A DNA stretch of 64,000 nucleotides from Candidatus Gastranaerophilales bacterium (lineage in GTDB: Bacteria > Cyanobacteriota > Vampirovibrionia > Gastranaerophilales > Gastranaerophilaceae), in contig CALUTF010000002.1 in NCBI GenBank assembly GCA_944323595.1, positions 1-64,000 on the forward strand. The letters run 5' to 3'. Shown piece by piece: positions 8,257-17,274 of this stretch; position 1 is the first letter of the stretch, and each line of letters starts with the position of its first letter. The notes below the pieces were generated by a model. It was not told the DNA's origin, searched no databases, and worked only from the letters and a program-made list of their open reading frames with translations. A program made the position numbers and the translations under genes.

Positions 8257-9845
8257 AGTAGTTGTGACAGCAGACTATTAACTATATTACGCTCTTTTTC
8301 AGATATAGCTGACCCGCTAAGGTACATGTCCTGACTAAAGTTACGTAGGATTTGTTGCAAAGTTTCATTATCAGCTGCAATTTCTTGTGTGGTGGCATTA
8401 GCTTTTTCGCCATGCGCGCTGGTACCTTTTGATGTTAATTCAGCTTTTTCTATTTCAGGATTTTTCATGTCACCTTTATATTTGATTTTCAGTTTATTAG
8501 TACCGTTTGAATTTACTAATGTCAGTTCATTAAATGATTCGCGCTCTACTAGCGTAAATCCGCCGTTTTCTGATGAGAGTGTTGTATACTTAGGTGTTGC
8601 ATCAGTAATCTTTTTCGGTGTATAGCGTTCAATAGACTTGAAATCATCATTATAGTTTATAAACGATTTATCGCTATTGTAGGTATAATGCCCTCCCAGA
8701 ACAGATTTATCAGAGCCGAATTTTGCATTATAGACGTGAGTACAATCAGTCATTTTGGGAGTCATTTCAAAACCGTCGACAACGTAATTTCTTATTTCAC
8801 CTTGAAGAACAGTGCCTCTGGATGCAAAAGCTTTAAGTACATCTTTATAACTTTGAAGTGGTTTTTCGATATCAGGTCGCAGCCCGAAGTCATTATACAT
8901 TGTTTCACAAACTTCATTGTATCCGTCATCAATAATTTCCCGTTGATTTTTCACGACTTCACGGAATTTTTGCGAATGTATAATTTTATAGACTTCATCT
9001 TTTGATTTTCCTGTTTGCGTTGCTATATCATCAATTGTCGAATCAATATCAAGTTTATGTCGCCACCAGCCTAATAGTTTTTCACTTTTTGCCGAAGGCA
9101 TGAGTGTGTTAATTATAGGCTTGCCGCCTGACAATTCATAACAATCCAAAATATCATCTAAATCAAATTGCCTTACAATTTTTTGTGCAACTGATTTGTT
9201 CATGTCTGTAACTATGACCTCACCTGATGCCGCATCGAAACGGATTGGGCGGAAAGCGTCTATGTACAACTTATTGGTAAGCACACCATGCTTATTAACA
9301 ATCGGTGTTAAGTTGTTGTTACCTATAAATAATTCGCTAATCTGCGTAAACTCACCGTCAGACGGTCGGTGGATATTCATTACAACATCGCCGTTAGTTA
9401 CCTGCATAAAACTCATATCGTCATTAAATTTGAGTGTTCTGCGTGCATCTGCATCTGCTTTAATAATTTTTGTAAGCAAACTCTCCTGATTATTTACAAC
9501 AATTCTTTCAGGTGTCTCAAGTGTTTCCGGCTTAAATTTTGAGAAGATGCTTTCGCCGAAATTGAAATCAAATTTTTTGTTTATAATATTTTTGAAGGGG
9601 TCAAAATTTGCGATCTCTTCAGCAATGGAACTTAGCTCTGATGAGCCCTTTCCTCTTCTGAGATAATATATTCCGCCTGTGACCGTAGCTATTAAAGCTG
9701 CCGCAGCCGAAGCAGACCAGAATATTTTTGATTTTTTGTCGTGCTTTTCTGTATTTTTAGTTGCGGGTTGTGTCTTAGGCTTAGATGCATTACGATTTAA
9801 CAGAAAATCATTCTGTAAATTTAAATTTACTTTACTTTCTAACAT
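8253..9845 (-). CDS. Unknown membrane-anchored protein
   Basis: 530 aa, not recognised. A basic N-terminus (about 1-45, many Lys/Asn) is followed by one hydrophobic helix (about 46-65, AAAALIATVTGGIYYLRRG) and a long, mostly extracytoplasmic, lysine- and asparagine-rich region. A late stretch mixes beta-like segments (GTNKLKIKYKGDMKNPEIEKAE) with Ala/Gln-rich helices. Starts at ATG 9851 or TTG 9863 are also open; no ribosome site decides. It may be a lineage-specific surface protein. Convergent with the phosphatase-like gene. Confidence 0.65.
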   Translation of the reverse strand: MLESKVNLNLQNDFLLNRNASKPKTQPATKNTEKHDKKSKIFWSASAAAALIATVTGGIYYLRRGKGSSELSSIAEEIANFDPFKNIINKKFDFNFGESIFSKFKPETLETPERIVVNNQESLLTKIIKADADARRTLKFNDDMSFMQVTNGDVVMNIHRPSDGEFTQISELFIGNNNLTPIVNKHGVLTNKLYIDAFRPIRFDAASGEVIVTDMNKSVAQKIVRQFDLDDILDCYELSGGKPIINTLMPSAKSEKLLGWWRHKLDIDSTIDDIATQTGKSKDEVYKIIHSQKFREVVKNQREIIDDGYNEVCETMYNDFGLRPDIEKPLQSYKDVLKAFASRGTVLQGEIRNYVVDGFEMTPKMTDCTHVYNAKFGSDKSVLGGHYTYNSDKSFINYNDDFKSIERYTPKKITDATPKYTTLSSENGGFTLVERESFNELTLVNSNGTNKLKIKYKGDMKNPEIEKAELTSKGTSAHGEKANATTQEIAADNETLQQILRNFSQDMYLSGSAISEKERNIVNSLLSQLL

Positions 9846-9880
9846 ACACATATTAAAACACAATTAAATAAAGTTTTTTG

Positions 9881-11428
9881 CTATATTGTAACTTTTTGTA
9901 AATTGAGAAGCCGTTTATTTTCAGCAATTAAAAAGTCTTTTCCCGGCTTAATTTCTACAAAATCCCACGGGAGAACTTTGTCAAATAAATAATTATCAAG
10001 AGCGAAGAAATCGGCATCTATAGAATCCTTTGCTGCTGCCCTGAAAGCTCCTATCTTGCCACCTTTTTTGTAAACATCTATCAGAAAATCAGAAAGTGAG
10101 GAATCTCCTCTTGAGAGAACGGCTTGCCAGTAATCCCATTTTATACTGGAAAAGTGCGCCGTTATACCAAGTTTATGAAATTCTTTTTTGAGGTAATTTA
10201 CTTTGTTTTCCAAGGATTTGGTATTCTCTCTGCCGCACCACTGGAAAGGAGTATGCGCTTTTGGAACAAAACTTGAAAAACCAAATGATATATCAAACCC
10301 TTTATTTTCTTCTTTGAGCTTTCCGGCAAGCGTAAGTAAATCCTCTAAATCTTCGGCGCACTCTGTAGGTAAGCCAAGCATACCATAGAATTTGACACCT
10401 TTTAATCCATTTTCACGGCAGATTTTTACAGCCTCAAAAATCTGTTCTTCTGTTACATTTTTATTAATAACTCTACGTAAACGTTCGCTGCCTGCCTCAA
10501 TTGCCAGTGTAGTATTCTTCTGACCTGCTGCGGCAAGTGTTTTAATAACATCTGGTTTAACAGCGTCAATCCTGAGTGAAGAAAGACTCATTTCAATTTT
10601 TTCTCCTGCCTGTATTTTTTCATAAATATAGCGGCAAATATCTTCAAAATGCGGATGTGCACTGATTTGAGCACCAAGGAGCGCTATTTTATCAGTTTTA
10701 GACAAACCTAAATCAATCACTTTAATTAGTTCTTCATAAGGCATACTACGCAACGGTAGGTTCAGATAAGATGCAAGACAAAAACCGCACCTGTTAGCGC
10801 ATCCTCTTGACACTTCAACTATAAATGTATTTTTGAAAAAGGCATCCTCACTTAATATCGGAGTATAAATACATTCGGAAAGTCTTTTTGTCAGCTTTTT
10901 AACTGATTGCGGATGCAACGACGGAACATATACCCCCTCAATTTGTGAAAGCATATTCAAAATTTCCTTACGCGGTTTATCTTTGTTATCCTTGCACAGG
11001 CGTGCAACTTCAAGATTAACGTCCTCACCGTCACCGATGATTATAAAATCAAAAAATTCTCTGTATGGTTCGGGGTTGGCGCTGACTACCGGACCGCCGG
11101 CAAAGATTAAAGGGCAAGTTTCATCCCTATCACCGGCTTTTAATGGTATTTTATACTTATCAAGCATAGAGAAAATTGTTAGGAAATCCATATCAAATGA
11201 AAATGAAAATCCTATAACACCAACTTCGCTTACCTGATGATGAGTTTTATCGGTATCTGAAAAAATCATTTCGGCGTTGATATCTTCTATCTCATCTATG
11301 CCTTTGAAAACCCATAAAAAGCCAAGAGATGACATAGCAAAAGATTTTGGTCCAGGAAATGCCATCCACAAAGTGAAATCAGCATTTTTATTAGTTATAG
11401 AATTATATAAATAAGTATCTTTTGCCAT
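9881..11428 (-). CDS. B12-binding-domain radical SAM protein
   Basis: 515 aa. A cobalamin-binding-like N-terminal half (GVIGFSFSFDMDF, FAGGPVVSANPEPY, FIIIGDGED) leads to a radical SAM core with the CxxxCxxC cluster motif in SRGCANRCGFCLAS (about residue 215), then TTLAIEAGSERLR and KFYGMLGLPTE. This is the Elp3/MiaB-like fold of uncharacterised TIGR03960-type proteins, proposed to act on RNA or cofactors; the substrate is unknown. It starts three bases after the stop of the upstream AI-2E permease gene, so the two are coupled. Confidence 0.88.
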   Translation of the reverse strand: MAKDTYLYNSITNKNADFTLWMAFPGPKSFAMSSLGFLWVFKGIDEIEDINAEMIFSDTDKTHHQVSEVGVIGFSFSFDMDFLTIFSMLDKYKIPLKAGDRDETCPLIFAGGPVVSANPEPYREFFDFIIIGDGEDVNLEVARLCKDNKDKPRKEILNMLSQIEGVYVPSLHPQSVKKLTKRLSECIYTPILSEDAFFKNTFIVEVSRGCANRCGFCLASYLNLPLRSMPYEELIKVIDLGLSKTDKIALLGAQISAHPHFEDICRYIYEKIQAGEKIEMSLSSLRIDAVKPDVIKTLAAAGQKNTTLAIEAGSERLRRVINKNVTEEQIFEAVKICRENGLKGVKFYGMLGLPTECAEDLEDLLTLAGKLKEENKGFDISFGFSSFVPKAHTPFQWCGRENTKSLENKVNYLKKEFHKLGITAHFSSIKWDYWQAVLSRGDSSLSDFLIDVYKKGGKIGAFRAAAKDSIDADFFALDNYLFDKVLPWDFVEIKPGKDFLIAENKRLLNLQKVTI

Positions 11429-11431
11429 AAA

Positions 11432-12460
11432 TTACTCGTTATTACTGTTTATAGGTAATATATAAAGTTCGTCAATTAAGACACAAACTGTTGCTGCAAG
11501 TGCCGGTGCGAGAATTACCCCCCACAAGCCTAAGAATTGCTGTCCGACAAATAACGCAAAAAACATTGTAAGCGGGTGAAGTTTCATAAATTTTCCGAAC
11601 AAAAACGGTCTTACAATGTAATTTGATAACTGTTGAACAACAAGGAACAGTATAATTGCAATAATAACTTTTGTCATACCGAACTGGTAGGCTACAAGCA
11701 CAATTACTGCAAGAGCAATCGCAGGGCCCAGAATCGGTATTATATCCAGAATACCTGATATTAAGCCTAGTAGTATTGCATAATCAATTCCCATAAACCA
11801 GAGGTAAATAGCAACCATTATACCTATTGCAAGCATTGATATAATTTGTGCACGAATGTAGCTGCCAACTTTCAAGCTTATTGACTTAAGTATTGTAAGC
11901 GCCTTATCTTTTAGGTCCTGCGGAAAAAGTTCAATAAATTTTTCTCTGAGATAATTTTTGTCAACCAGCAGGTAAAATACAATCATGGTTATAGCTAAGG
12001 CAAGTATAAAAAATTCTCCCAGCGCCATTGTAAAATTCCATGATTGATTGAAAATATTCTGCGCAATATCGGTTGTTTTATTAAGCTGCATCCCTTTATC
12101 AAATATATCCTGAATACTAAAACCAAAAATGTTTAGATTAATCAGATAATTTGTCAGTAATTCAATCTTAGCAGGCAGCAGTTTGGTAAAAGTTTTTATC
12201 TCTTTAAATGCAATAAGAAATATCGGTAAAAATACAGCAACAATGCCTGCTGCACTTGCAGTAAGCACAAGAGATGCTGCTACTGCCCTGTTCATTTTTT
12301 TCTTTTGAAGTTTTTCTACATAAGGATTCAGAGCACATGCTATTACGTATGACGCAAAAAATAAAAGCAAAATACCCGATATCTTAGGGATAATAAACAA
12401 TAAAGCCACAATCAAAACAAAAAATAAAATATTTTTAACCGTTAAAAAAGACTTAAACAT
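11432..12460 (-). CDS. AI-2E family (TqsA/YhhT-type) permease
   Basis: 342 aa with about eight membrane helices and the PF01594 layout: two N-terminal helices, a Lys-rich linker, a soluble helix region (KEIKTFTKLLPAKIELL), then the conserved C-terminal bundle with GLISGILDIIPILGPAIAL and FGKFMKLHPLTMFFALFVGQQFLGLWG. Family members export signalling or small solutes, some exchange Na+ for H+. AGGGAGA precedes the ATG. First gene of a two-gene operon with the radical SAM gene. Confidence 0.9.
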   Translation of the reverse strand: MFKSFLTVKNILFFVLIVALLFIIPKISGILLLFFASYVIACALNPYVEKLQKKKMNRAVAASLVLTASAAGIVAVFLPIFLIAFKEIKTFTKLLPAKIELLTNYLINLNIFGFSIQDIFDKGMQLNKTTDIAQNIFNQSWNFTMALGEFFILALAITMIVFYLLVDKNYLREKFIELFPQDLKDKALTILKSISLKVGSYIRAQIISMLAIGIMVAIYLWFMGIDYAILLGLISGILDIIPILGPAIALAVIVLVAYQFGMTKVIIAIILFLVVQQLSNYIVRPFLFGKFMKLHPLTMFFALFVGQQFLGLWGVILAPALAATVCVLIDELYILPINSNNE

Positions 12461-12568
12461 AAGTATATCTCCCTAAGTAATTTTATTTAACAATTATATC
12501 AAAAAAAAATAAATGAGCAATTGTATATCAGACTATTAAATCGTTAGCTAGAGTGATTTTTCAACTAA

Positions 12569-12633
12569 TTGTAACAAATTGTTAACATTTTATTATATTT
12601 AGGCAATTTGATAATGAATATATACTTTATATA
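12569..12633 (+). promoter_or_regulatory. Regulon promoter A (palindrome, GCAATT, ACTTTATATA)
   Basis: TTGTAACAA at 12569-12577, GCAATT at 12603-12608, 15 bases, ACTTTATATA at 12624-12633. The palindrome starts 34 bases before GCAATT. The same layout precedes 40726, 53109 and 54152 and, on the other strand, the RNA at 60698. The distance from GCAATT to TTTATA is 17 bases, as in promoters of sigma-70-family factors, but GCAATT is not a sigma-70 -35 box. Confidence 0.75.
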
Positions 12634-12662
12634 TTTACGAGGACTAATAATAAGGACACATC

Positions 12663-13244
12663 ATGGGTTTCTTCACAGGCGCATACCTTAAAATAATGAC
12701 CGGAAAGATGAAGCGGCAGCTTCAGAACCGTCTTGTGCAAGTTACAATGCAGATGAACCGTGTAACCAAACAAATTGGGGACATGGAAAAACAACTGCAA
12801 AACCAAGAAAACTCCATGAAAAATGCAGTTAGATATAATACAAGTATCTTTATGGTTAACCAGATGAATAAAATGGGTATGGGATCTGGTTTAGAAGCAA
12901 TATTTGGTTCTGCTGTCGGTCAGGTTGATGCGGATGCAGCAGCAAAAATGAAAGCTATGAGTGATGCAGAACGTATGCAATATCAACAAATGGCATATCA
13001 ACAGGCTCAATCTATGGCACAACAACAATCTGCAATGAATCAGGAATATATAACGCAAATGATGGATATGTACAGAGAGGCACAATTGGAACCGTTAAAA
13101 AATATGGAAGACAGTTTGGCAACAGAAAAAGCAACTCTGGAAACAAGAATTCAAACACTTACGGATCAAGAAAAAGCCGCACAAGAAATGGAAAAACAAG
13201 GCGCGAAAGATATGGCTCCGGACTACACCGGTCAGGGTCAATAA
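12663..13244 (+). CDS. Met/Gln-rich coiled-coil protein of the shared-promoter set
   Basis: 193 aa, no known family. A short hydrophobic, basic start (GFFTGAYLKIMTGKMKRQ) leads to a coiled coil (about 20-60), a Gly/Met segment (NQMNKMGMGSGLEAIFGS), a long Gln/Met/Ala-rich helix (about 85-140), and a second coiled coil (about 145-180). The tail DMAPDYTGQGQ is Pro/Gly rich. No signal peptide, so any export would be by a non-Sec route. Preceded by promoter A and followed by a strong terminator, so monocistronic. Resembles secreted filament or needle-type proteins in build only; function unknown. Confidence 0.72.
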   Translation: MGFFTGAYLKIMTGKMKRQLQNRLVQVTMQMNRVTKQIGDMEKQLQNQENSMKNAVRYNTSIFMVNQMNKMGMGSGLEAIFGSAVGQVDADAAAKMKAMSDAERMQYQQMAYQQAQSMAQQQSAMNQEYITQMMDMYREAQLEPLKNMEDSLATEKATLETRIQTLTDQEKAAQEMEKQGAKDMAPDYTGQGQ

Positions 13245-13262
13245 TAAAAAAATATATAAACA

Positions 13263-13295
13263 AAGAAAACCGCTCAATCCAGAGCGGTTTTTCTT
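13263..13295. terminator. Bidirectional terminator
   Basis: AAGAAAACCGCTC pairs with GAGCGGTTTTTCTT around six bases, between convergent 12663 and the ferredoxin gene. Confidence 0.88.
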
Positions 13296-13318
13296 GTTCT
13301 AATATATTGCTTGCATAG

Positions 13319-13504
13319 TTAATAATCGTCAATCTGAATAGCATTGACAGGACAGGTAATAGCCGCATCGATGCAGTCATCTTCATTCCAGTGTACATGA
13401 TTTTGATTTACGGTAGCTTTTCGACCGTGCATTTCAAATACTTCAGGGCTAATTACAGCACAAGCACCACATCCCACACAATTATCACGAATACTTACCC
13501 ACAT
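13319..13504 (-). CDS. Small 4Fe-4S ferredoxin
   Basis: 61 aa. CVGCGAC and a later TCPVNAI supply the four ligands of one low-potential cluster; the extra cysteine in DDCIDAA probably pairs or is free. This is the single-cluster type (Thermotoga/Desulfovibrio-like) rather than 2[4Fe-4S]. Acts as soluble electron carrier in anaerobic metabolism. AAGGAG precedes the ATG. Stands alone between a terminator and thrB. Confidence 0.92.
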   Translation of the reverse strand: MWVSIRDNCVGCGACAVISPEVFEMHGRKATVNQNHVHWNEDDCIDAAITCPVNAIQIDDY

Positions 13505-13588
13505 ATTACGTTCTCCTTATGTTCTCACAAAATAAGTATGTCATACGTGGAATAAGATTTAATTACACAAAAATATCATTGTATAGGA

Positions 13589-14536
13589 TTATTCAACATT
13601 TTGAAGAATTTGAGCGCCGTTTTTTTCAACAGGCAAAGTCAAAACTTCAGCTTTCAGGTTAAGATCATTCCAGATATCTTTGACCATAGCTCGTATACGT
13701 TCCAAATCATTTTTTAATGAAATTATTAAAATTGCAGGCCCTGCACCGCTAAGAACACAACCCAAAACATTTTCTTCATGCTTAAGATTTTGCATAATTT
13801 TTTCAAGTCCCGGTACAAGCTTCATTCTGTATGGCTGATGTAGTTTATCCCTAAGCGCAAGTTTCATTAATTCTGCGTCCTTTGTATGAACAGCCTCTAC
13901 AAACATAGCCATTCTTTGCGCATTATAAACCGCATCTTTCATCGGGACTTCCGCAGGAAGCACTGAACGTGAAATATCAGTTGCAAGCTCATACTCAGGG
14001 ATACAAACCGTTAAAACCCATTCTTCAGGCCAATCAAGTTTTCTATAAACGATACTGCCGTCATCTTCTTTAGCAGAAATGACAAGTCCTCCGACTATGG
14101 CTGGGGTTATATTGTCCGGATGCCCCTCAACTTCAGTTGCAATTGAAAGAAGTGCAGCCTCATCAGCCGGTCTTCCCAACAATTCATTAGCCGCAATCAA
14201 GCCTCCGACAATTACTGATGCGCTGCTGCCAAGCCCTCTGGCTATAGGGATTTGTGAGTGTATATTAATTTTCAGTTCGCTTGGAGTTTGTCCGATTGAG
14301 TTATATAAAAGTTCAACAGCCTTGTAAATAATGCTGTTTTCATCCATAGGAATATGCTCAAGCGTAAACTCTTCTCCCACATTTTCGTCCGCCAGAACAT
14401 TGATTTCAACTCCGGTTCCCGGAAGTACTGTCTCCTCTATTGTTATTGTATTATATATGGGAAGTGCCATCCCTAAACAATCAAATCCCGGTCCTATATT
14501 TGCAGTTGTTGCCGGTACTTTTACACTTATCTTCAT
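13589..14536 (-). CDS. thrB: Homoserine kinase
   Basis: 315 aa GHMP kinase that phosphorylates homoserine on the way to threonine. N-terminal VKVPATTANIGPGFDCLGMAL, the ATP loop ARGLGSSAS (about 96-104) and the C-terminal GCVLSGAGPAILI are diagnostic. AAAGGA lies five bases before the ATG, and an extended -10 (TGGTATAAT) sits about 25 bases upstream at 14562-14570. No thrA or thrC is adjacent. Confidence 0.97.
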   Translation of the reverse strand: MKISVKVPATTANIGPGFDCLGMALPIYNTITIEETVLPGTGVEINVLADENVGEEFTLEHIPMDENSIIYKAVELLYNSIGQTPSELKINIHSQIPIARGLGSSASVIVGGLIAANELLGRPADEAALLSIATEVEGHPDNITPAIVGGLVISAKEDDGSIVYRKLDWPEEWVLTVCIPEYELATDISRSVLPAEVPMKDAVYNAQRMAMFVEAVHTKDAELMKLALRDKLHQPYRMKLVPGLEKIMQNLKHEENVLGCVLSGAGPAILIISLKNDLERIRAMVKDIWNDLNLKAEVLTLPVEKNGAQILQNVE

Positions 14537-14561
14537 ATTATCCTTTCTTTATGTCATATAT

Positions 14562-14570
14562 ATTATACCA
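14562..14570 (-). promoter_or_regulatory. thrB: Extended -10 for thrB
   Basis: Minus strand TGGTATAAT, with no clear -35, in the divergent gap with the methyltransferase gene; suits an extended -10 promoter. Confidence 0.5.
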
Positions 14571-14611
14571 GAAACATAAAAAATGACTATTTATAAGTTA
14601 TTTAAAGAATT

Positions 14612-14639
14612 TTGCACACCCGAAAGCCCCTGCTATAAT
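14612..14639 (+). promoter_or_regulatory. Promoter placing the 14646 gene in a leaderless transcript
   Basis: TTGCAC (14612-14617), 16 bases, TATAAT (14634-14639) with an upstream TG. The expected transcription start falls on or next to the ATG at 14646. Confidence 0.6.
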
Positions 14640-14645
14640 GGTATT

Positions 14646-15968
14646 ATGTATAAATTATACCCGTATTTTACAAACGACGGCTCTGTAGGTCTATTTAGTC
14701 CGGATGCCGATGATATTTACCATTCCACCTACGGCGCTCTTACAGAAGCCGTAGAAAAATTTATACTTCCAATGGATTTAAAAAAATATTTTGAACATAA
14801 TAATGAAATAAAAATTTTGGATATCTGTTTCGGCATCGGCTATAATTCAAAAACTTTTTTAGATTTTTTCTTGAAAAATATTTTATATGAAAATAACAGT
14901 ACCGTAGCGATAGGTTCTGATAACATTTTAAACAATACCAAAGGGTGTTTTTCTAATATATATATCAAAGCGATAGATACTGATAAATATTTATCGTATT
15001 TATCACCATTTTTTGTAACCGGTAAAAGGTTTTGTAAAAATAATAAGCTTACTTTTAAACAAGATAAAATAGAAAAGCTTCTGAATACCAAAACTGAAAA
15101 TAATAAACAATATAAAAATGAAAATTGTAAAACTTTTCAGAATGATAAAAACAATAACAATGCCTCAATGACGTTTATAAATTATATAAAGAATTTCTTA
15201 ATAGAAAAACCGAAATTATCAGAAGTCACTAATATAATATTTTTAAAAGAAATAATAAAAAATTCTCCTGATTTTCTCACAGATTTTGAAATCAACAGAA
15301 TTTTATCTGACAAAATTTACAGCAAATATTTTGACCGTAATATTGTCCGTTTATTCAATTTTGAAAGAAATCAGAGGTACAAATATACCCCTATAAGGCA
15401 TTTAAATTGCTTTTTACATAATATATATTATAACCATCTATCTACAAGCTATAAAAAGGCTCTCAAATGCCTTAATTTATGCAATTTTAATTTTGACCTA
15501 AAAATTGACGATGCGCGCAAGGTCATTCAGGAAGATAATAATTTATACAATTTTGTATTTTTAGATGCATTTACCCCTGCCAAATGTCCTTGCCTATGGA
15601 CACTAGACTTTTTTAAACTATTATATAAGCATTTGGATGATAATGGCATGATATTTACATATTCAAATTCTGCTTCAGTGAGAAATGCTTTTGTGCAAGC
15701 CGGCTTTGGTGTTGGGAAAATTTACAATTCATCAGCAGGCAAGTTTATGGGGACTGTTGCAGCGAAAAATAAATTACTAATAAAAAATGAACTCTCAGAA
15801 TACGATTTAGGGCTCTTAAAAACTAAAGCAGGTATTGTTTATAGGGATGAAAATTTAAGTGCCACTAATGAGGCTATTATCAATGCACACAAAATTGATG
15901 TTGATAATAGTAAACTAGAGAGCAGTTCCGGTTATATCAAAAAATCAAGGAGAACAAATAATGTATGA
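14646..15968 (+). CDS. MnmC-type methyltransferase with long Lys/Asn-rich insertion
   Basis: 440 aa. Opening YKLYPYFTNDGSVGLFSPDADDIYHSTYGA and LTEA match the methyltransferase domain of MnmC (DUF752), as do the SAM motif ILDICFGIGYNS (57-68), FLDAFTPAKCP (305-315) and TYSNSASVRNAFVQAGFGV near the C-terminus. MnmC methylates nm5(s2)U34 of tRNA. About 180 residues between the SAM motif and the FLDAF strand (roughly 95-285) are an AT-driven, Asn/Lys-rich insertion not in the family. Start 14646 is chosen because the promoter's TATAAT ends six bases earlier; the upstream ATG 14583 lies before that promoter. Overlaps the next gene by eight bases. Confidence 0.8.
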   Translation: MYKLYPYFTNDGSVGLFSPDADDIYHSTYGALTEAVEKFILPMDLKKYFEHNNEIKILDICFGIGYNSKTFLDFFLKNILYENNSTVAIGSDNILNNTKGCFSNIYIKAIDTDKYLSYLSPFFVTGKRFCKNNKLTFKQDKIEKLLNTKTENNKQYKNENCKTFQNDKNNNNASMTFINYIKNFLIEKPKLSEVTNIIFLKEIIKNSPDFLTDFEINRILSDKIYSKYFDRNIVRLFNFERNQRYKYTPIRHLNCFLHNIYYNHLSTSYKKALKCLNLCNFNFDLKIDDARKVIQEDNNLYNFVFLDAFTPAKCPCLWTLDFFKLLYKHLDDNGMIFTYSNSASVRNAFVQAGFGVGKIYNSSAGKFMGTVAAKNKLLIKNELSEYDLGLLKTKAGIVYRDENLSATNEAIINAHKIDVDNSKLESSSGYIKKSRRTNNV

Positions 15969-17274
15969 CGTTATAATAGCTGGCGGCGGTACTTCCGGAT
16001 GCGCAGCAGCTTACATTGCAGGTAAAGCGGGCTTAAAAGTTTTATTAATTGAGAAAAATATTCATCTGGGCGGGGCTATAACTTCCGGGCTTGTGATTCC
16101 TGTTATGAAATCGGGAACTAACCAGATAAATACTGATTTTTATAAGGCATTGACCAATGAGCTGGCTATGATTGGCGGTCAGGTTACATATCAGGATAAC
16201 CGCGGCTGGTTTAATCCTGAACTAGCAAAAATTGCGCTTGATAGACTCATGGAAAAAGCATCAGTTGATGTAATTCTGGGTGCAAGTATTGAATCTGTTC
16301 AAAGAGCAGGTCGTGATATTATTTCATTATCAATTAACACAAAAATATTATCTGAATATAGCGAACAGATAGATACTAATAATAATTATAGCTATTCTAA
16401 TAAAGTTTTATCAGAACCTATCGCCGCGAGGTACTTTGTTGACGCAACGGGAAATTGTGAAATTGGAAAAATTTCTGACTGCGAATTTTTGAATGAAGAA
16501 CATGAAAATCAGCCGGTTAGTCTAAGATTTATAATGGGCGGAATAAATTTGGAAGTTTTTGGTAAGTGGCTGCTTGAAGTTGACAAAAACAGAGAGGTAA
16601 CAACTGTTGAGAAAATAAACGGTAATACGCATCTGTCTACGGCTTATACGTGGGATACAGATAAGGAATGGGCATTGGCGCCATTTTTTGATGATGCGGT
16701 GAATAAAAATATTATAAAAGACTATGACCGTAATTATTTTCAGGTATTTACAGTTGCTGGAATGCCTGATTCAGTGGCTTTTAACTGTCCAAGGCTGGTT
16801 GATAGCATTAATCCGCTTAATATTCTGGATACCTCTATGGCTCTAAAATACGCACGTTCAAGCATTTTACGCCTTTCCAATTTTTGTAAGACATACTTTC
16901 CTGGCTTTGAAAATGCATATATATCAAACATTGCAGATATGCTTGGGGTACGGGTTTCACGGCGCATTAAGGGTAAATATATCTATACAATTGATGATAT
17001 AAAATCTCACAAAACATTTGACAATCCAGTTGTTATTTCAGATTATCCTGTTGATGTACATTCAGCAAGAAAGGGAGAGTCTATTTTAAATAAAACAAGC
17101 GATTATCAGCTTCCAATTGAGGCGTTAATGTCTGCGGACATTGATAACCTTTTTGTTACAGGGCGCTGTATTTCTGCTGATTTTCAAGCACAGGCCGCAC
17201 TTAGAGTGCAGGCAAGCTGTTTTTCAATGGGTGAGGGAGTTGCAAAGTATATAATTAATCTTATGAGCTATTAA
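15961..17274 (+). CDS. FAD-dependent oxidoreductase (PF12831 type)
   Basis: 437 aa. The N-terminal dinucleotide fold VIIAGGGTSGCAAAYIAG, then LIEKNIHLGGAITSGLV and the C-terminal FAD segment LFVTGRCISADFQAQAALRVQ, define a FixC/PF12831-type flavoprotein; substrate unknown. It overlaps the MnmC-like gene by eight bases, so the pair is translationally coupled. In enteric MnmC an FAD domain converts cmnm5U to nm5U before methylation, but that domain is of another (DAO) type, so an analogous split system is only a guess. Convergent overlap of 14 bases with the next gene. Confidence 0.85.
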   Translation: MYDVIIAGGGTSGCAAAYIAGKAGLKVLLIEKNIHLGGAITSGLVIPVMKSGTNQINTDFYKALTNELAMIGGQVTYQDNRGWFNPELAKIALDRLMEKASVDVILGASIESVQRAGRDIISLSINTKILSEYSEQIDTNNNYSYSNKVLSEPIAARYFVDATGNCEIGKISDCEFLNEEHENQPVSLRFIMGGINLEVFGKWLLEVDKNREVTTVEKINGNTHLSTAYTWDTDKEWALAPFFDDAVNKNIIKDYDRNYFQVFTVAGMPDSVAFNCPRLVDSINPLNILDTSMALKYARSSILRLSNFCKTYFPGFENAYISNIADMLGVRVSRRIKGKYIYTIDDIKSHKTFDNPVVISDYPVDVHSARKGESILNKTSDYQLPIEALMSADIDNLFVTGRCISADFQAQAALRVQASCFSMGEGVAKYIINLMSY

